Assembly (NCBI GenBank): GCA_942491185.1
Contig: CALOAB010000018.1
Span: forward strand, 467,134 to 531,133
Reading direction: 5' to 3'
DNA: 64,000 nt
Source: SLRI01 sp942491185
GTDB taxonomy: Bacteria; Pseudomonadota; Alphaproteobacteria; Geminicoccales; Geminicoccaceae
Position numbers and translations under genes: made by a program. Shown here piece by piece: positions 27,086-35,689 of this stretch. Below the pieces are notes generated by a model. The model worked only from the letters and a program-made list of their open reading frames with translations, did no database searches and was not told where the DNA came from. Position 1 is the first letter of the stretch, and each line of letters opens with the position of its first letter.

Positions 27086-28049
27086 TCAGCGTCCCATCAA
27101 AGGATGCGCCGGCGTCATGAGCCCGGCTTGCAAGAGCGCGATGCCCATCGCCGCCAGCAGCAGCCCGCCGAGCAGGGCCACGACGTCGACCGCTCGGGCC
27201 CACCCGCGTCCCGCTGATCTCCAGCCGCTGCGCCACCCGGCCGGCCTGCTCGCGGGCCAGCACCGCAAGCGCGGCGAGGCCCGAAACGGTGAGCGCCGTG
27301 CCGATCGACATGGCGACGACCGCCGCAATGCCGGCGAGCCGCAGGTTCAAGGCGATCGCCAGAACCAGCACCAGGATGGCGCCGGAGCAGGGCCGAAGTC
27401 CGATCGACAGGATGCCGGCGGCGAAAGCTTTGCTCGGCGGCGGTGCATGGTGGTGGTCATGGTGCCCGCCACAACCACCACACGCCACAGCCGTCTGCGG
27501 CCGCAACAGGTTGCGCCCGTGCCGCCAGACCAGAAAAAGCCCGAGCGCGGCAACCAGCGCGAAGCTCATGAGCTCGATGCGATCGGTGAGCCATTGGCTC
27601 TGCCGGGCCGTCTGCGCGAAGACCAGCATCGCCGCGAAGACGGCGACAATGGCGACCACACCCTGGAGCAGGGATGCTGTGACCGCGAGTGCGATGCCGC
27701 GCCAGAGCGTCTCCTTCTGGGTCGCCAGATAGGTGGTGATCACCACCTTGCCGTGCCCAGGCCCGGCGGCATGGAAGACGCCGTAGAGAAAGCCAAGGAG
27801 AGCCAGCCAGAGCACGGCAGCCTGGCCACCCGACTGGACAGCCCTGAGCGCCGTCGCCAGGCCCTGATGCAATTCGCGCTGCGTCGCCACGATCCAGGCC
27901 ATCAGCTGGACCCAGGCGGCTCCCGGATCGACAGCGCCGGTGGCCACTGCAGCGACCACGCTGCCCACGATCGCGACGCCCAGCGCCAGCGGCACGTGGC
28001 GAAGCACACCGCCACTCCTGCCACTCGCGCGAGACCCGCTGACCGCCAT
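27086..28049 (-). pseudogene. NicO/RcnA-type nickel-cobalt transporter, frameshifted near its C-terminus
   Basis: The first 280 residues read normally: an N-terminal signal or helix, then FHAAGPGHGKVVITTYL (HxxxGPGHG, family signature), a His-rich cytoplasmic loop GGHHDHHHAPPP, and IGLRPCSGAILVLVLA. After residues LEISGTR the frame runs into unrelated sequence. The expected ending, WARAVDVVALLGGLLLAAMG then PLMGR and stop, is found in the next frame. Removing one G in a GGGTGGG run at about 27200-27206 restores a normal protein of about 320 residues. It is either a recent null mutation or a sequence error. It probably exports Ni/Co or another divalent metal with DUF1007. Confidence 0.8.
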
Positions 28050-28052
28050 CTC

Positions 28053-28700
28053 TCAGCTGCAATCGATGGTGGCGAGCTCGGCGAAATGCCGCCCCAGGCC
28101 GGTTTCGCCGGTCTGGCTCGCATCGAGCATGAAGGCCAGCGACACCTGCTCGGCGGTGGGCGATGGCGGCATGACGAAGACGGTGCAGGCATCGCTGTCG
28201 ATGCCGTCCAGCACCGGCGAGATGCCTTCCTTGTAGAGCACCTCGATGTAGTAGGTCGGATCGTAGACAGCGAGCGCGAAGGCCCCATCCGCCGGGTCGG
28301 CCGGTGCCGCCAAGGGCACCACGAAGGACAGCCAGAGCCGTTCGCCGCGCAAGCCCGTCTCATAAGAGCGAACCTCGTCCAAAGCGAGCTTGCGCCCGTC
28401 CTGCCGGAGGTCGGTGAAGTAGTCGAACTCCCGCAGATTGGCGAGATTTTCGACCGCCACGTCGGTCAGAAACGCGGCCGGCTCGATGCCGGCCGTGACG
28501 AACTCCTCGGCGATGAAGGCCGTGTAGAACTCGTCGAACAGCCAATCCAGCTCGATCGCCTCCAGCCGGCCCGCATCATCGAAGATCAGCCGGCTTTCGA
28601 GGTCGATCCAGGAATGCGGATGCGCCAGCACCGGCAACGGTGCCGCCAGCGCTGCGGCCAGAGCTGCGACGAGCACGGTTGGGCGAACGAACGGGAGCAT
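28053..28700 (-). CDS. DUF1007 family periplasmic protein
   Basis: 215 residues with a signal peptide (to about 26, PVLAHP). The mature protein begins HPHSWIDL, the DUF1007 signature, probably metal-binding. FDEFYTAF and FDYFTDLRQDGRKL follow. It is almost always paired with a NicO/RcnA-type permease, and here it ends three bases before the permease start. It is likely a periplasmic metal-binding partner. Five Cys/His residues at the ends and the HPH motif are the visible candidate ligands. The metal is unknown. Confidence 0.85.
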   Translation of the reverse strand: MLPFVRPTVLVAALAAALAAPLPVLAHPHSWIDLESRLIFDDAGRLEAIELDWLFDEFYTAFIAEEFVTAGIEPAAFLTDVAVENLANLREFDYFTDLRQDGRKLALDEVRSYETGLRGERLWLSFVVPLAAPADPADGAFALAVYDPTYYIEVLYKEGISPVLDGIDSDACTVFVMPPSPTAEQVSLAFMLDASQTGETGLGRHFAELATIDCS

Positions 28701-28832
28701 GATGTTCCTTTAGGCAGACGCAGTTCTGACATAGGGTCGGCGTCCGCTGGCCGCAATGACAGAGCCCGGGGCTGTTGCCCGCACTGCCGAACGTGTCATC
28801 ACGCCAGCACAGGCATGGTTCCGGGGGGACCT

Positions 28833-30074
28833 ATGATGCGATCGCAACACCGCGCTCTCGCCATTCTCCTGGCCGTCGCTGGCGGCGTCGCCTCGCTCGC
28901 CCCGCCAATGGCCGCCGCAAATGAGGCGCTGGTGGGCCAGACGTGCACCGCCTGCCACGGGCTCAACCAGATCGAGCGGAGCAGCGGCTACACCGCCGAG
29001 GGCTGGCGCTCACTCATCGCCACCATGGTCGATCTCGAGGGCACAGCTGAGCTCGACCAGCTCACCGCCTACCTCGCCGAAACCTATCCGCCGCATGACC
29101 GCCGCGCGCCCAACCTGGTCGACGGCGAGGTGACCATCGCCTTCACCGAATGGGTGGCACCGACCCTGGGCCAGCGCTCACGCGACCCGATCGAGGCGCC
29201 GGACGGCTCGATCTGGTGGGCCGGCATGTGGGCCGATCTCGCCGTCCGCGTCGATCCGGCGACAGGCGAAATCCGCGAGTACCAACTGCCGGCCGGCACG
29301 CAGCCGCACACCGTCACCACCGATGCCGAGGGCCGTACCTGGTTCACCGGCAACGGCAACGCCACCATCGGCCGGCTCGATCCCGACACTGGCGACATGG
29401 ACGTCTACGAGATGCCCGACCCGGCCGCCAAGGATCCGCATTCGGCGATCGTCGATACGGCCGGCCTCGTCTGGTTCACGCTGCAACGCTCGAACATGGT
29501 CGGCCGGCTCGGCCCCGCCTCCGGCCAGATCGACCTCGTCACCATGCCGACAGCAGGCTCGAGGCCCTATGGCATCAAGCTCAGCGCCGACGAGACGCCC
29601 TGGGTCGCCGCCAATGGGAGCAACCGGCTCTACGAGATCGACCGCGACAGCATGGCCGTCACCGAGCACGTGCTGCCGGACCCCGCGACCACGGTCCGCC
29701 GCCTCGATTTCGCCAGCGACGACACGATCTGGTACGTCAATTCGCGCCGCGGCCGGCTCGGCCACCTGGACCCGGCGACCGGCGAGGTTCGCGAATGGGA
29801 CTCGCCGAGCGGCGCGGATTCGCACCCTTATGCGATCGCCGTGATCGACGACATCGTCTGGTACAACGAATCCGCAAAACGGCCCGACGCGTTGGTCCGC
29901 TTCGACCCGGCGACGGAAACCTTCCAGAGCTGGCCCATCCCCTCCGGCGACATCCATGCCGGCATCGTCCGGCACATGCGCGCGACGCGAAGCGGCGACC
30001 TCCTGATCCACCAGAGCAGCACCAACCGCACCATGCTGGTGGAGGTCACGAGCCCTAGAATCGCCACCGATTGA
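28833..30074 (+). CDS. c-type cytochrome fused to a Vgb-like (streptogramin lyase) beta-propeller, exported
   Basis: 413 residues, MMRSQH with a GGGGGGAC ribosome site. A signal peptide (to about 29) precedes a short helical region with a heme c motif CTACH (Cys38, Cys41, His42) and a possible Met ligand at ATMVDLEG. From about 100 on there are repeated blades of the Vgb type: DGSIWWAGMWA, GRTWFTGNGN, LVWFTLQRSN, DDTIWYVNSRR and IVWYNESAKR. Vgb opens streptogramin B lactones, but most homologues have unknown substrates. The heme suggests a periplasmic electron-transfer or oxidoreductase role. It stands alone on the plus strand. Confidence 0.85.
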   Translation: MMRSQHRALAILLAVAGGVASLAPPMAAANEALVGQTCTACHGLNQIERSSGYTAEGWRSLIATMVDLEGTAELDQLTAYLAETYPPHDRRAPNLVDGEVTIAFTEWVAPTLGQRSRDPIEAPDGSIWWAGMWADLAVRVDPATGEIREYQLPAGTQPHTVTTDAEGRTWFTGNGNATIGRLDPDTGDMDVYEMPDPAAKDPHSAIVDTAGLVWFTLQRSNMVGRLGPASGQIDLVTMPTAGSRPYGIKLSADETPWVAANGSNRLYEIDRDSMAVTEHVLPDPATTVRRLDFASDDTIWYVNSRRGRLGHLDPATGEVREWDSPSGADSHPYAIAVIDDIVWYNESAKRPDALVRFDPATETFQSWPIPSGDIHAGIVRHMRATRSGDLLIHQSSTNRTMLVEVTSPRIATD

Positions 30075-30184
30075 GCCTCAGCTCTCAATGCCTCACCGGC
30101 GGCGGTCCGTAAGGCTCGTTAACCTCGCCTTAACCATGCCTGCCTATCCTCGGGCGCATCTCGAGCCCGTTGGAGCAGCAGCCC

Positions 30185-31351
30185 ATGAGCATGGCCGATG
30201 TCTGGCAGACGACCCCGGTCGTGCCGACCATCCCGCTGGCCGAAAGCCTGCGCCTGGCAGCCAGCCGCAGCGGCCGCAGCCTCGGCCAGCTGATCAGGGA
30301 GCTGGCGAGCCTGGCCAGGGCGCCGGGTCGGCTGCAGCCCCATGACTACTTCTACTACCGCCTGTTCGAGCCCGGCTTCGATGCCGCAACGCAGCGGCGC
30401 TTCGTCGGCAAGCGGCTCGAGGCACGGCTCCACGACCTGACCTGCGACAAGGACTGGTGGATCGTTGCCCACGACAAGCTGGTTTGCTACGCCGTGCTGC
30501 AGGCCGCAGGCTTGCCCGTGCCGCGCACGCGCGCACTCTACCGCGACGGCGCCGCCTTCGGCACCGGCCAGGGTCTGCAATCCCTGCCCGACCGTGCGGC
30601 GCTCGCAGCCGCGCTGCGCGGCGGCATCACCTATCCGCTCTTCGGCAAGCCGGTCCGCGGCATCCGCAGCGTCGGCGTGCTGAGCATCGACGGCTATGAT
30701 GGCGCCACCGACCAGCTGCAGCTCGCCCAGGGCCATGCGGTCGCGGTCGACGAGGTGCTCGACGCTGTCGGCGTCTATGCCAAGGACGGCTATCTGCTGC
30801 AGGATCGCATCGCCCAGCACCCGGCGATCGAAGGCTTATGCGGTGCCGCGGTCGCCACGGTTCGCCTGATCGTGCTGCTGACGCCGGCAGGCCGGGTCAT
30901 CCACCGGGCACTCTTGAAGCTGCCGGCCGGCAACAATGTCGCCGACAATTTCTGGCGAGACGGCAATTTGCTCGCCGCCCTCGATCCGTCCAGCGGTCGG
31001 ATCACCCGCGTGGTCGAGGGCGTCGGCGCACATGCTCGCGCGGTCGACCGCCACCCGACCAGCGGCGCTCCCTTGCTCGATGTCCAACTGCCCGACTGGG
31101 CGGAAATCCGCGATCTGGTCGATCGCGCGGCCACGGCGCTCCCCGGTGTGCGCATGCAGGCCTGGGACGTGGCGCTCGGCGTCGACGGCCCGCTCCTGGT
31201 CGAGGTCAATATCGGCGGCGACTACAACCTGCCGCAGCTCGCCACCGGCACCGGCATGCTCGATGCGCCGTTCCGTGCTTTTCTCGACCATTGCGCGCGC
31301 GAGCGCGGCCTGGAGCGCCAGCTGGCCAAGCTCAAGCTCGGCACTGCATGA
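30185..31351 (+). CDS. Sugar-transfer-associated ATP-grasp family protein
   Basis: About 388 residues from the ATG at 30185, which has GGAG nine bases upstream; a TTG at 30170 is in frame. The N-terminus is helical. The ATP-grasp core carries LFGKPVRGIRSVGV (Lys for the ATP phosphates, about 158), a Gly-rich loop, LLQDRIAQHP, RLIVLL and the metal-binding end LVEVNIGGDYNLPQ (Glu/Asn, about 346). The family ligates a carboxylate to an amine, often in polysaccharide or cell-surface synthesis clusters. No partner glycosyltransferase is seen here, so the substrate is open. Confidence 0.8.
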   Translation: MSMADVWQTTPVVPTIPLAESLRLAASRSGRSLGQLIRELASLARAPGRLQPHDYFYYRLFEPGFDAATQRRFVGKRLEARLHDLTCDKDWWIVAHDKLVCYAVLQAAGLPVPRTRALYRDGAAFGTGQGLQSLPDRAALAAALRGGITYPLFGKPVRGIRSVGVLSIDGYDGATDQLQLAQGHAVAVDEVLDAVGVYAKDGYLLQDRIAQHPAIEGLCGAAVATVRLIVLLTPAGRVIHRALLKLPAGNNVADNFWRDGNLLAALDPSSGRITRVVEGVGAHARAVDRHPTSGAPLLDVQLPDWAEIRDLVDRAATALPGVRMQAWDVALGVDGPLLVEVNIGGDYNLPQLATGTGMLDAPFRAFLDHCARERGLERQLAKLKLGTA

Positions 31352-31358
31352 GCGCTTC

Positions 31359-33608
31359 TCAGAAGCGGACCTGGCGCAGCCGGAGCGCGTTGCCGATCAC
31401 CGAGACCGAGCTCAGGCTCATCGCCGCAGCCGCGATGATCGGGCTCAAGAGAATGCCAAAGAACGGGTAGAGCGCACCAGCGGCGATCGGCACCGCCAGC
31501 ACATTGTAGCCGAAGGCGAGAACCAGGTTCTGGCGGATATTGGCGAGCACGGCCCGGCTCAGGCGGCGGGCGCGAACGATGCCGGCAAGCTCGCCCTTGA
31601 CCAACGTCACCCCGGCGCTCTCCATGGCGACGTCCGCGCCGGTGCCCATGGCGATGCCGACATCGGCCATGGCCAGGCCCGGCGCATCGTTGACCCCGTC
31701 GCCGGCCATGGCGACCAGCCGTCCCTCGCCCTTGAGCCGGCTTATGACCTCGCCCTTGGCCTCGGGCAGCACCTCGGCCTCGACCCGCTCGATGCCGAGC
31801 TGCCTGGCCACCGCCTCGGCCGTCCGCCGGTTGTCACCGGTAGCCATGACGATCTCGACCCCATCAGCCCGCAGCGCGTCGAGCGCCTCTCGGGCACCCG
31901 CCTTCAGGGGATCAGCAATGGCCAGCAGGCCGGCCACCTCGCCTTGCACGGCCATGTAGACGACCGTCTCGCCGGCGGCCTGCCGCCGCTCCATGACCGC
32001 CTGCAGGGGGCCCGGCTCCAGCTCGAGCTCGGCGAGCAACGCCGCATTGCCGAGCGCTATGGCCTGGCCCGCGACGGCGCCCTGGACCCCCTTGCCGGTG
32101 AGCGATTCGAAGCTCGAGGCTGCGTGGCGCTCGAGCGACCGGCTCTCTGCCGCCTCGACGATGGCAGCGCCCAGCGGGTGCTCGCTGCCCCGCTCGAGCC
32201 CGGCCGCCAGCGCCAGGAGCGCATCGGCGCCCGGCCCGCCCGGCACCGTCTCGATCCCGACCAGCTCGGGCCGGCCGCGGGTCAGGGTGCCGGTCTTGTC
32301 GACGACCAGCGTATCGACGGCGGCCATGCGCTCCAGCACCTCGGCGTTCTTGACCAGCACCCCAGCCCCAGCACCGCGGCCGACGCCCACCATGATCGAC
32401 ATGGGCGTCGCGAGGCCAAGCGCGCAGGGGCAGGCGATGATCAAGACCGAGACCGCGACGATCACGGCATAGGCCATGGCCGGCGGCGGGCCGAGCAGAC
32501 TCCAGGCCACGAAAGCCAGCACCGCCACGGCCAGCACGGCGGGCACGAAGTAGCTCGCCACCTTGTCCACCAGACGCTGCACCGGCGCCTGCGAGCGCTG
32601 CGCATCCGCCACCAGCTTGACGATCTGCTGCAAGGTGGTGTCGGCGCCGACGCTCGCCACGGTCATGATGAAGCCACCCCGGCCATTGAGCGTGCCGCCG
32701 GTGACCGGCTCGCCGGCCTGTTTCTCGACGGGCATGGCCTCGCCGGTCAGCATCGATTCGTCGACGGCACTCCTGCCTTCGACGACGATGCCGTCGGTCG
32801 GCACCTTCTCGCCGGGCCTGACCCGCAGCCGATCGCCGACGCGCAGCTCGTCCAGCTCCACATCGTGCTCGTCGCCCGCCGCCTCGATCCGCCTCGCCGT
32901 GTTGGGCGTCAGCTCGAGCAGTGCGCGAATGGCACCCGAGGTGCGCTCCCGCGCCTTCAGCTCGAGCACCTGGCCTAGCAGAACCAGCGTCACGATCACG
33001 CCCGCCGCCTCGAAATAGAGCCCGACCTGGCCATGCGCCGTGCGAAAGGCCGCCGGGAACAGACCGGGGACCAACACGGCAACCAGGCTGTAGAGCCAGG
33101 CGATGCCGGTGCCGATCGCGACCAGGGTGAACATGTTGTAGTGGCGGGTCTTGAGCGACTGCCAGCCGCGCACGAAGAACGGCCAGCCGGCCCAGAGCAC
33201 GATCGGCGTCGCCAGCAGCAGCTCGAGCCCGTTCAGCACCGTCGCCGGCAGCGCCTGGAAGAGGTCGGGCAGCAGATGCCGCCCCATGGCGACGGCAACC
33301 AGCGGCACGGCGAGCGAAGCTGCCACCCAGAACCGCCGCCGCATGTCGAGATACTCGTCGCTCGGGCCCATATCGGCGGTCACGGTCTCAGGCTCGAGCG
33401 CCATGCCGCAAATCGGGCACTCGCCCGGGCCGATCTGCCTTATCTCCAGATGCATCGGGCAGAGAAAGACCGTGCCCTCTGCCACCTTCCCATGATCCAC
33501 CGGCGCCTTGGCGGCGTGGCCGTGGCAGCAGCCGGCCGGTGTCGCCGGCGCGGGCGCGGATTCGGACACCGACTCGGGCGACTGACGATCTCGGACCTCG
33601 ACGGCCAT
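31359..33608 (-). CDS. Copper-type heavy-metal P1B-ATPase
   Basis: 749 residues from the ATG after GAGGGAGAGGTGCC. The N-terminal metal-binding region has CCHGHAAK and a CPMH/CPICGMALE module (about 55-80) in place of a classic GMT domain. Eight membrane helices are expected. Phosphorylation motif DKTGTLT, membrane metal-site CPCALG, TGE loop and GDGVNDAP are intact. The two later membrane motifs YN and MSxxS (YNVLAVP, MSLSSVSV) match Cu(I) pumps of the P1B-1 class. It pumps Cu+ or Ag+ outward, for detoxification or supply of the oxidase. The longer frame upstream to 33899 is non-coding. Confidence 0.92.
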   Translation of the reverse strand: MAVEVRDRQSPESVSESAPAPATPAGCCHGHAAKAPVDHGKVAEGTVFLCPMHLEIRQIGPGECPICGMALEPETVTADMGPSDEYLDMRRRFWVAASLAVPLVAVAMGRHLLPDLFQALPATVLNGLELLLATPIVLWAGWPFFVRGWQSLKTRHYNMFTLVAIGTGIAWLYSLVAVLVPGLFPAAFRTAHGQVGLYFEAAGVIVTLVLLGQVLELKARERTSGAIRALLELTPNTARRIEAAGDEHDVELDELRVGDRLRVRPGEKVPTDGIVVEGRSAVDESMLTGEAMPVEKQAGEPVTGGTLNGRGGFIMTVASVGADTTLQQIVKLVADAQRSQAPVQRLVDKVASYFVPAVLAVAVLAFVAWSLLGPPPAMAYAVIVAVSVLIIACPCALGLATPMSIMVGVGRGAGAGVLVKNAEVLERMAAVDTLVVDKTGTLTRGRPELVGIETVPGGPGADALLALAAGLERGSEHPLGAAIVEAAESRSLERHAASSFESLTGKGVQGAVAGQAIALGNAALLAELELEPGPLQAVMERRQAAGETVVYMAVQGEVAGLLAIADPLKAGAREALDALRADGVEIVMATGDNRRTAEAVARQLGIERVEAEVLPEAKGEVISRLKGEGRLVAMAGDGVNDAPGLAMADVGIAMGTGADVAMESAGVTLVKGELAGIVRARRLSRAVLANIRQNLVLAFGYNVLAVPIAAGALYPFFGILLSPIIAAAAMSLSSVSVIGNALRLRQVRF

Positions 33609-33898
33609 GGCACCTCTCCCTCGACAAGCCAACCGCCCAGCTAGTCCTTCCAGCAACTGGAAGGTCAAGGCGGAAAATGCGGGGAGCTCGCGCGCCGACG
33701 CGATCGCGCAGCCGTTGCCAGGCGCATCTCGCGGCGACGCCGACAGCGCGCCGCCGGCGCAGCGCAAGGCGCCGGACCGAGGTGACCGGCAGCCGCGCCG
33801 GCGCGACGATCGCGGGCCGGCCCTGTGGCCAGAACCCTTGTGCCGGCTGGCCCGGTGAGTATCAATGCGCGGGCGAAAGCCACCAAGGGAGGACGACA

Positions 33899-34408
33899 AT
33901 GCGTGTGTCAGAGCTGCGGGCCTTCGACAAGCAGGCGCTCGTCACCATCGACGGCACCGCCACCGTGCGGGACGCCGTGAAGACCATGGCCGAGAAATCG
34001 ATCGGTGCCATCCTCATCGTCGAGGCCGGCAAGGTGGCCGGCATCTTCACCGAGCGCGACCTGATGACCAAGGTCGTGGGCAAGGAGCTGGACCCGAGCT
34101 CGACCCTGATCGCCGATGTGATGACCGGCTCGCCGAAGACCGCGCGGGCGAACGACGCGGCGATCGACAGCCTCGAGCTGATGGCCTCGGGCGGCTTTCG
34201 GCATCTGCCGGTGGTCGATGACGAGGGCCACCCCATCGGCATCGTGAGCCAGCGCGACTTCGTCGCGACCACCCTGCCCCAGGCCTTGTCGCTCGCCCGG
34301 CAGACGGCGCAGGCGACGGTCGCCAAGCGCTACCAGCCGGTGACCATCATCGCCAGCGTCGTCGCCTACACGCTGGTGATCGTCCTCGCCGTCTCGATCT
34401 TCACCTGA
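33899..34408 (+). CDS. Membrane-anchored CBS-pair protein
   Basis: 169 residues from an ATG with a perfect AAGGGAGGA site. Two CBS motifs (about 8-60 and 70-130; MAEKSIGAILIVEAGKVAGIFTERD and ASGGFRHLPVVDDEGHPIGIVSQRD) form one Bateman module. A C-terminal membrane helix follows (about 147-167). CBS pairs bind adenosyl nucleotides and report energy state. The C-terminal anchor is less usual and points to a membrane partner, possibly a transporter. It is divergent from the copper ATPase across 290 bases that carry no other gene I can see. Confidence 0.85.
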   Translation: MRVSELRAFDKQALVTIDGTATVRDAVKTMAEKSIGAILIVEAGKVAGIFTERDLMTKVVGKELDPSSTLIADVMTGSPKTARANDAAIDSLELMASGGFRHLPVVDDEGHPIGIVSQRDFVATTLPQALSLARQTAQATVAKRYQPVTIIASVVAYTLVIVLAVSIFT

Positions 34409-34455
34409 GACCAGGCCGAACGGCCGGCCGGAGATGAACGCGCTCTAGCAACCTG

Positions 34456-35022
34456 CTAGGGTCGAGGCGCCCGCTTGCTCAAGATGCGCTGCAGCGTTCG
34501 GCGGTGCATGTTGAGCCGGCGCGCCGTCTCCGAGACATTGCGGTTGCACTGCTCGAACACCCGCTGGATGTGCTCCCAGCGCACCCGGTCCGCCGACATG
34601 GGCGAATCGTCCACCTTGGAGTCGACATCCCCGACCAGTGCGGCGGCCAGCTCCTCCGGCTTCACCGGCTTCGCCAGGTAGGCGAGCGCCCCGGCCTTGG
34701 CGGCGACGATGCTGGACGCGATACTGTCATAGCCGGTCAGCACCACGACCCGCAGCCCCGGACGCAGGGTCTGCAACGACTCGACCAGCTCCATGCCGTG
34801 ACCGTCACCGAGATTGAGGTCGATCACGGCGAAATCCGGCTGAAACGTGGCCGCTACGTCGTAGGCCTCGCGCAACGACTCGGCGGTTGCCACCTCGTAG
34901 CCGACGCGCTCGAGCGAGCGCACGAGATTGCGCCGCAAGGGCGCATCGTCGTCGACCAGGAGCAAGCGCCCCGCCTGACCCGGCGGCGCTGTGCCGGCAC
35001 CCGTTTCGGTTCCGCCGATCAT
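34456..35022 (-). CDS. RegA/ActR-type response regulator, second copy
   Basis: 188 residues from an ATG with GGAGG eight bases upstream. The receiver domain has the acidic pair VDDD, phospho-Asp in AVIDLNLGDG (about 67), Thr in VLTGYD and the Lys-Pro switch AKPVKP. The C-terminal Fis-like HTH is RNVSETARRLNMHRRTL. Its DNA-binding half is almost identical to that of the neighbouring gene at 35105 (one change in about 46 residues), while the receivers differ clearly. A 16-residue N-terminal extension precedes the receiver. This is a tandem duplication with probable target sharing and different signal input. Confidence 0.9.
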   Translation of the reverse strand: MIGGTETGAGTAPPGQAGRLLLVDDDAPLRRNLVRSLERVGYEVATAESLREAYDVAATFQPDFAVIDLNLGDGHGMELVESLQTLRPGLRVVVLTGYDSIASSIVAAKAGALAYLAKPVKPEELAAALVGDVDSKVDDSPMSADRVRWEHIQRVFEQCNRNVSETARRLNMHRRTLQRILSKRAPRP

Positions 35023-35104
35023 CAGAGCCTCCAGTTCTTTCTCGTCGGCCGCGCTGCGTGCCCGGCTGGCACATCTCGACGGCCGCTTGCCGCCAAGCGC
35101 GACA

Positions 35105-35689
35105 CTACTCCCTGGGCGCCCGCTTGTTGAGGATACGCTGCAGCGTGCGGCGGTGCATGTTGAGCCGTCGTGCCGTTTCGGACACATTGCGGTTGCACTG
35201 CTCGAACACCCGCTGGATGTGCTCCCAACGCACCCGGTCGGCCGACATCGGGTTGGCCGGCGGCGGCGGCAAGCCGCTGCCGGTGCTCAGCAGTGCTGCG
35301 ATCACGTCGTCGGCGTCGGCAGGCTTGGCGATGTAGTCGACGGCACCGGCCTTGATCGCCGCCACCGCTGTCGCGATGTTGCCGTAGCCGGTGAGCACGA
35401 CGATCCGCACGCCGGCATGCAGCTCGCGGATGCGGGTCACCAGGTCGATGCCAGAGCCGTCCTCGAGACGCAGATCGATCACCGCATAGGCCGGCTTGAT
35501 CGAATGCGCGATGTTCAGGCCCTCCTTCAGGCTCTCGCCCGCATAGACCTGAAAGCCCCGCCGCTCCATCGCCCGCTGCAGGCTGCGGCGCAGCGGCGCG
35601 TCGTCGTCGACCAGCATCAGCACCGGCGGCTCGCCGGTGGTCAGGCGCTGGTGCACCGGCTCGTTCAACGTTTCCATCTCAATCGTCAC
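35105..35689 (-). CDS. regA: RegA/ActR-type redox response regulator
   Basis: 194 residues. Receiver: LVDDD, phospho-Asp in AVIDLRLEDG, VLTGYGN, AKPADAD. The linker has a PPPP run, as in RegA, followed by the Fis-type HTH NVSETARRLNMHRRTL. It should be phosphorylated by the RegB gene just upstream, whose stop overlaps this start by four bases. RegBA controls genes for oxidases, photosynthesis, nitrogen or carbon fixation by redox state, so it may control the cta operon in this window. The second regulator lies 82 bases downstream. Confidence 0.93.
   Translation of the reverse strand: MTIEMETLNEPVHQRLTTGEPPVLMLVDDDAPLRRSLQRAMERRGFQVYAGESLKEGLNIAHSIKPAYAVIDLRLEDGSGIDLVTRIRELHAGVRIVVLTGYGNIATAVAAIKAGAVDYIAKPADADDVIAALLSTGSGLPPPPANPMSADRVRWEHIQRVFEQCNRNVSETARRLNMHRRTLQRILNKRAPRE

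Noticed and set aside
27117..28832. N-terminal 570 residues of the long frame that contains the cytochrome-Vgb protein
   Set aside because: This part is antisense to the NicO and DUF1007 genes; the real start is at a signal peptide after a good ribosome site at 28833.
30936..32978. 680-residue plus-strand frame over the copper ATPase
   Set aside because: Antisense to the P-type ATPase; His/Arg/Gln-rich shadow composition without motifs.
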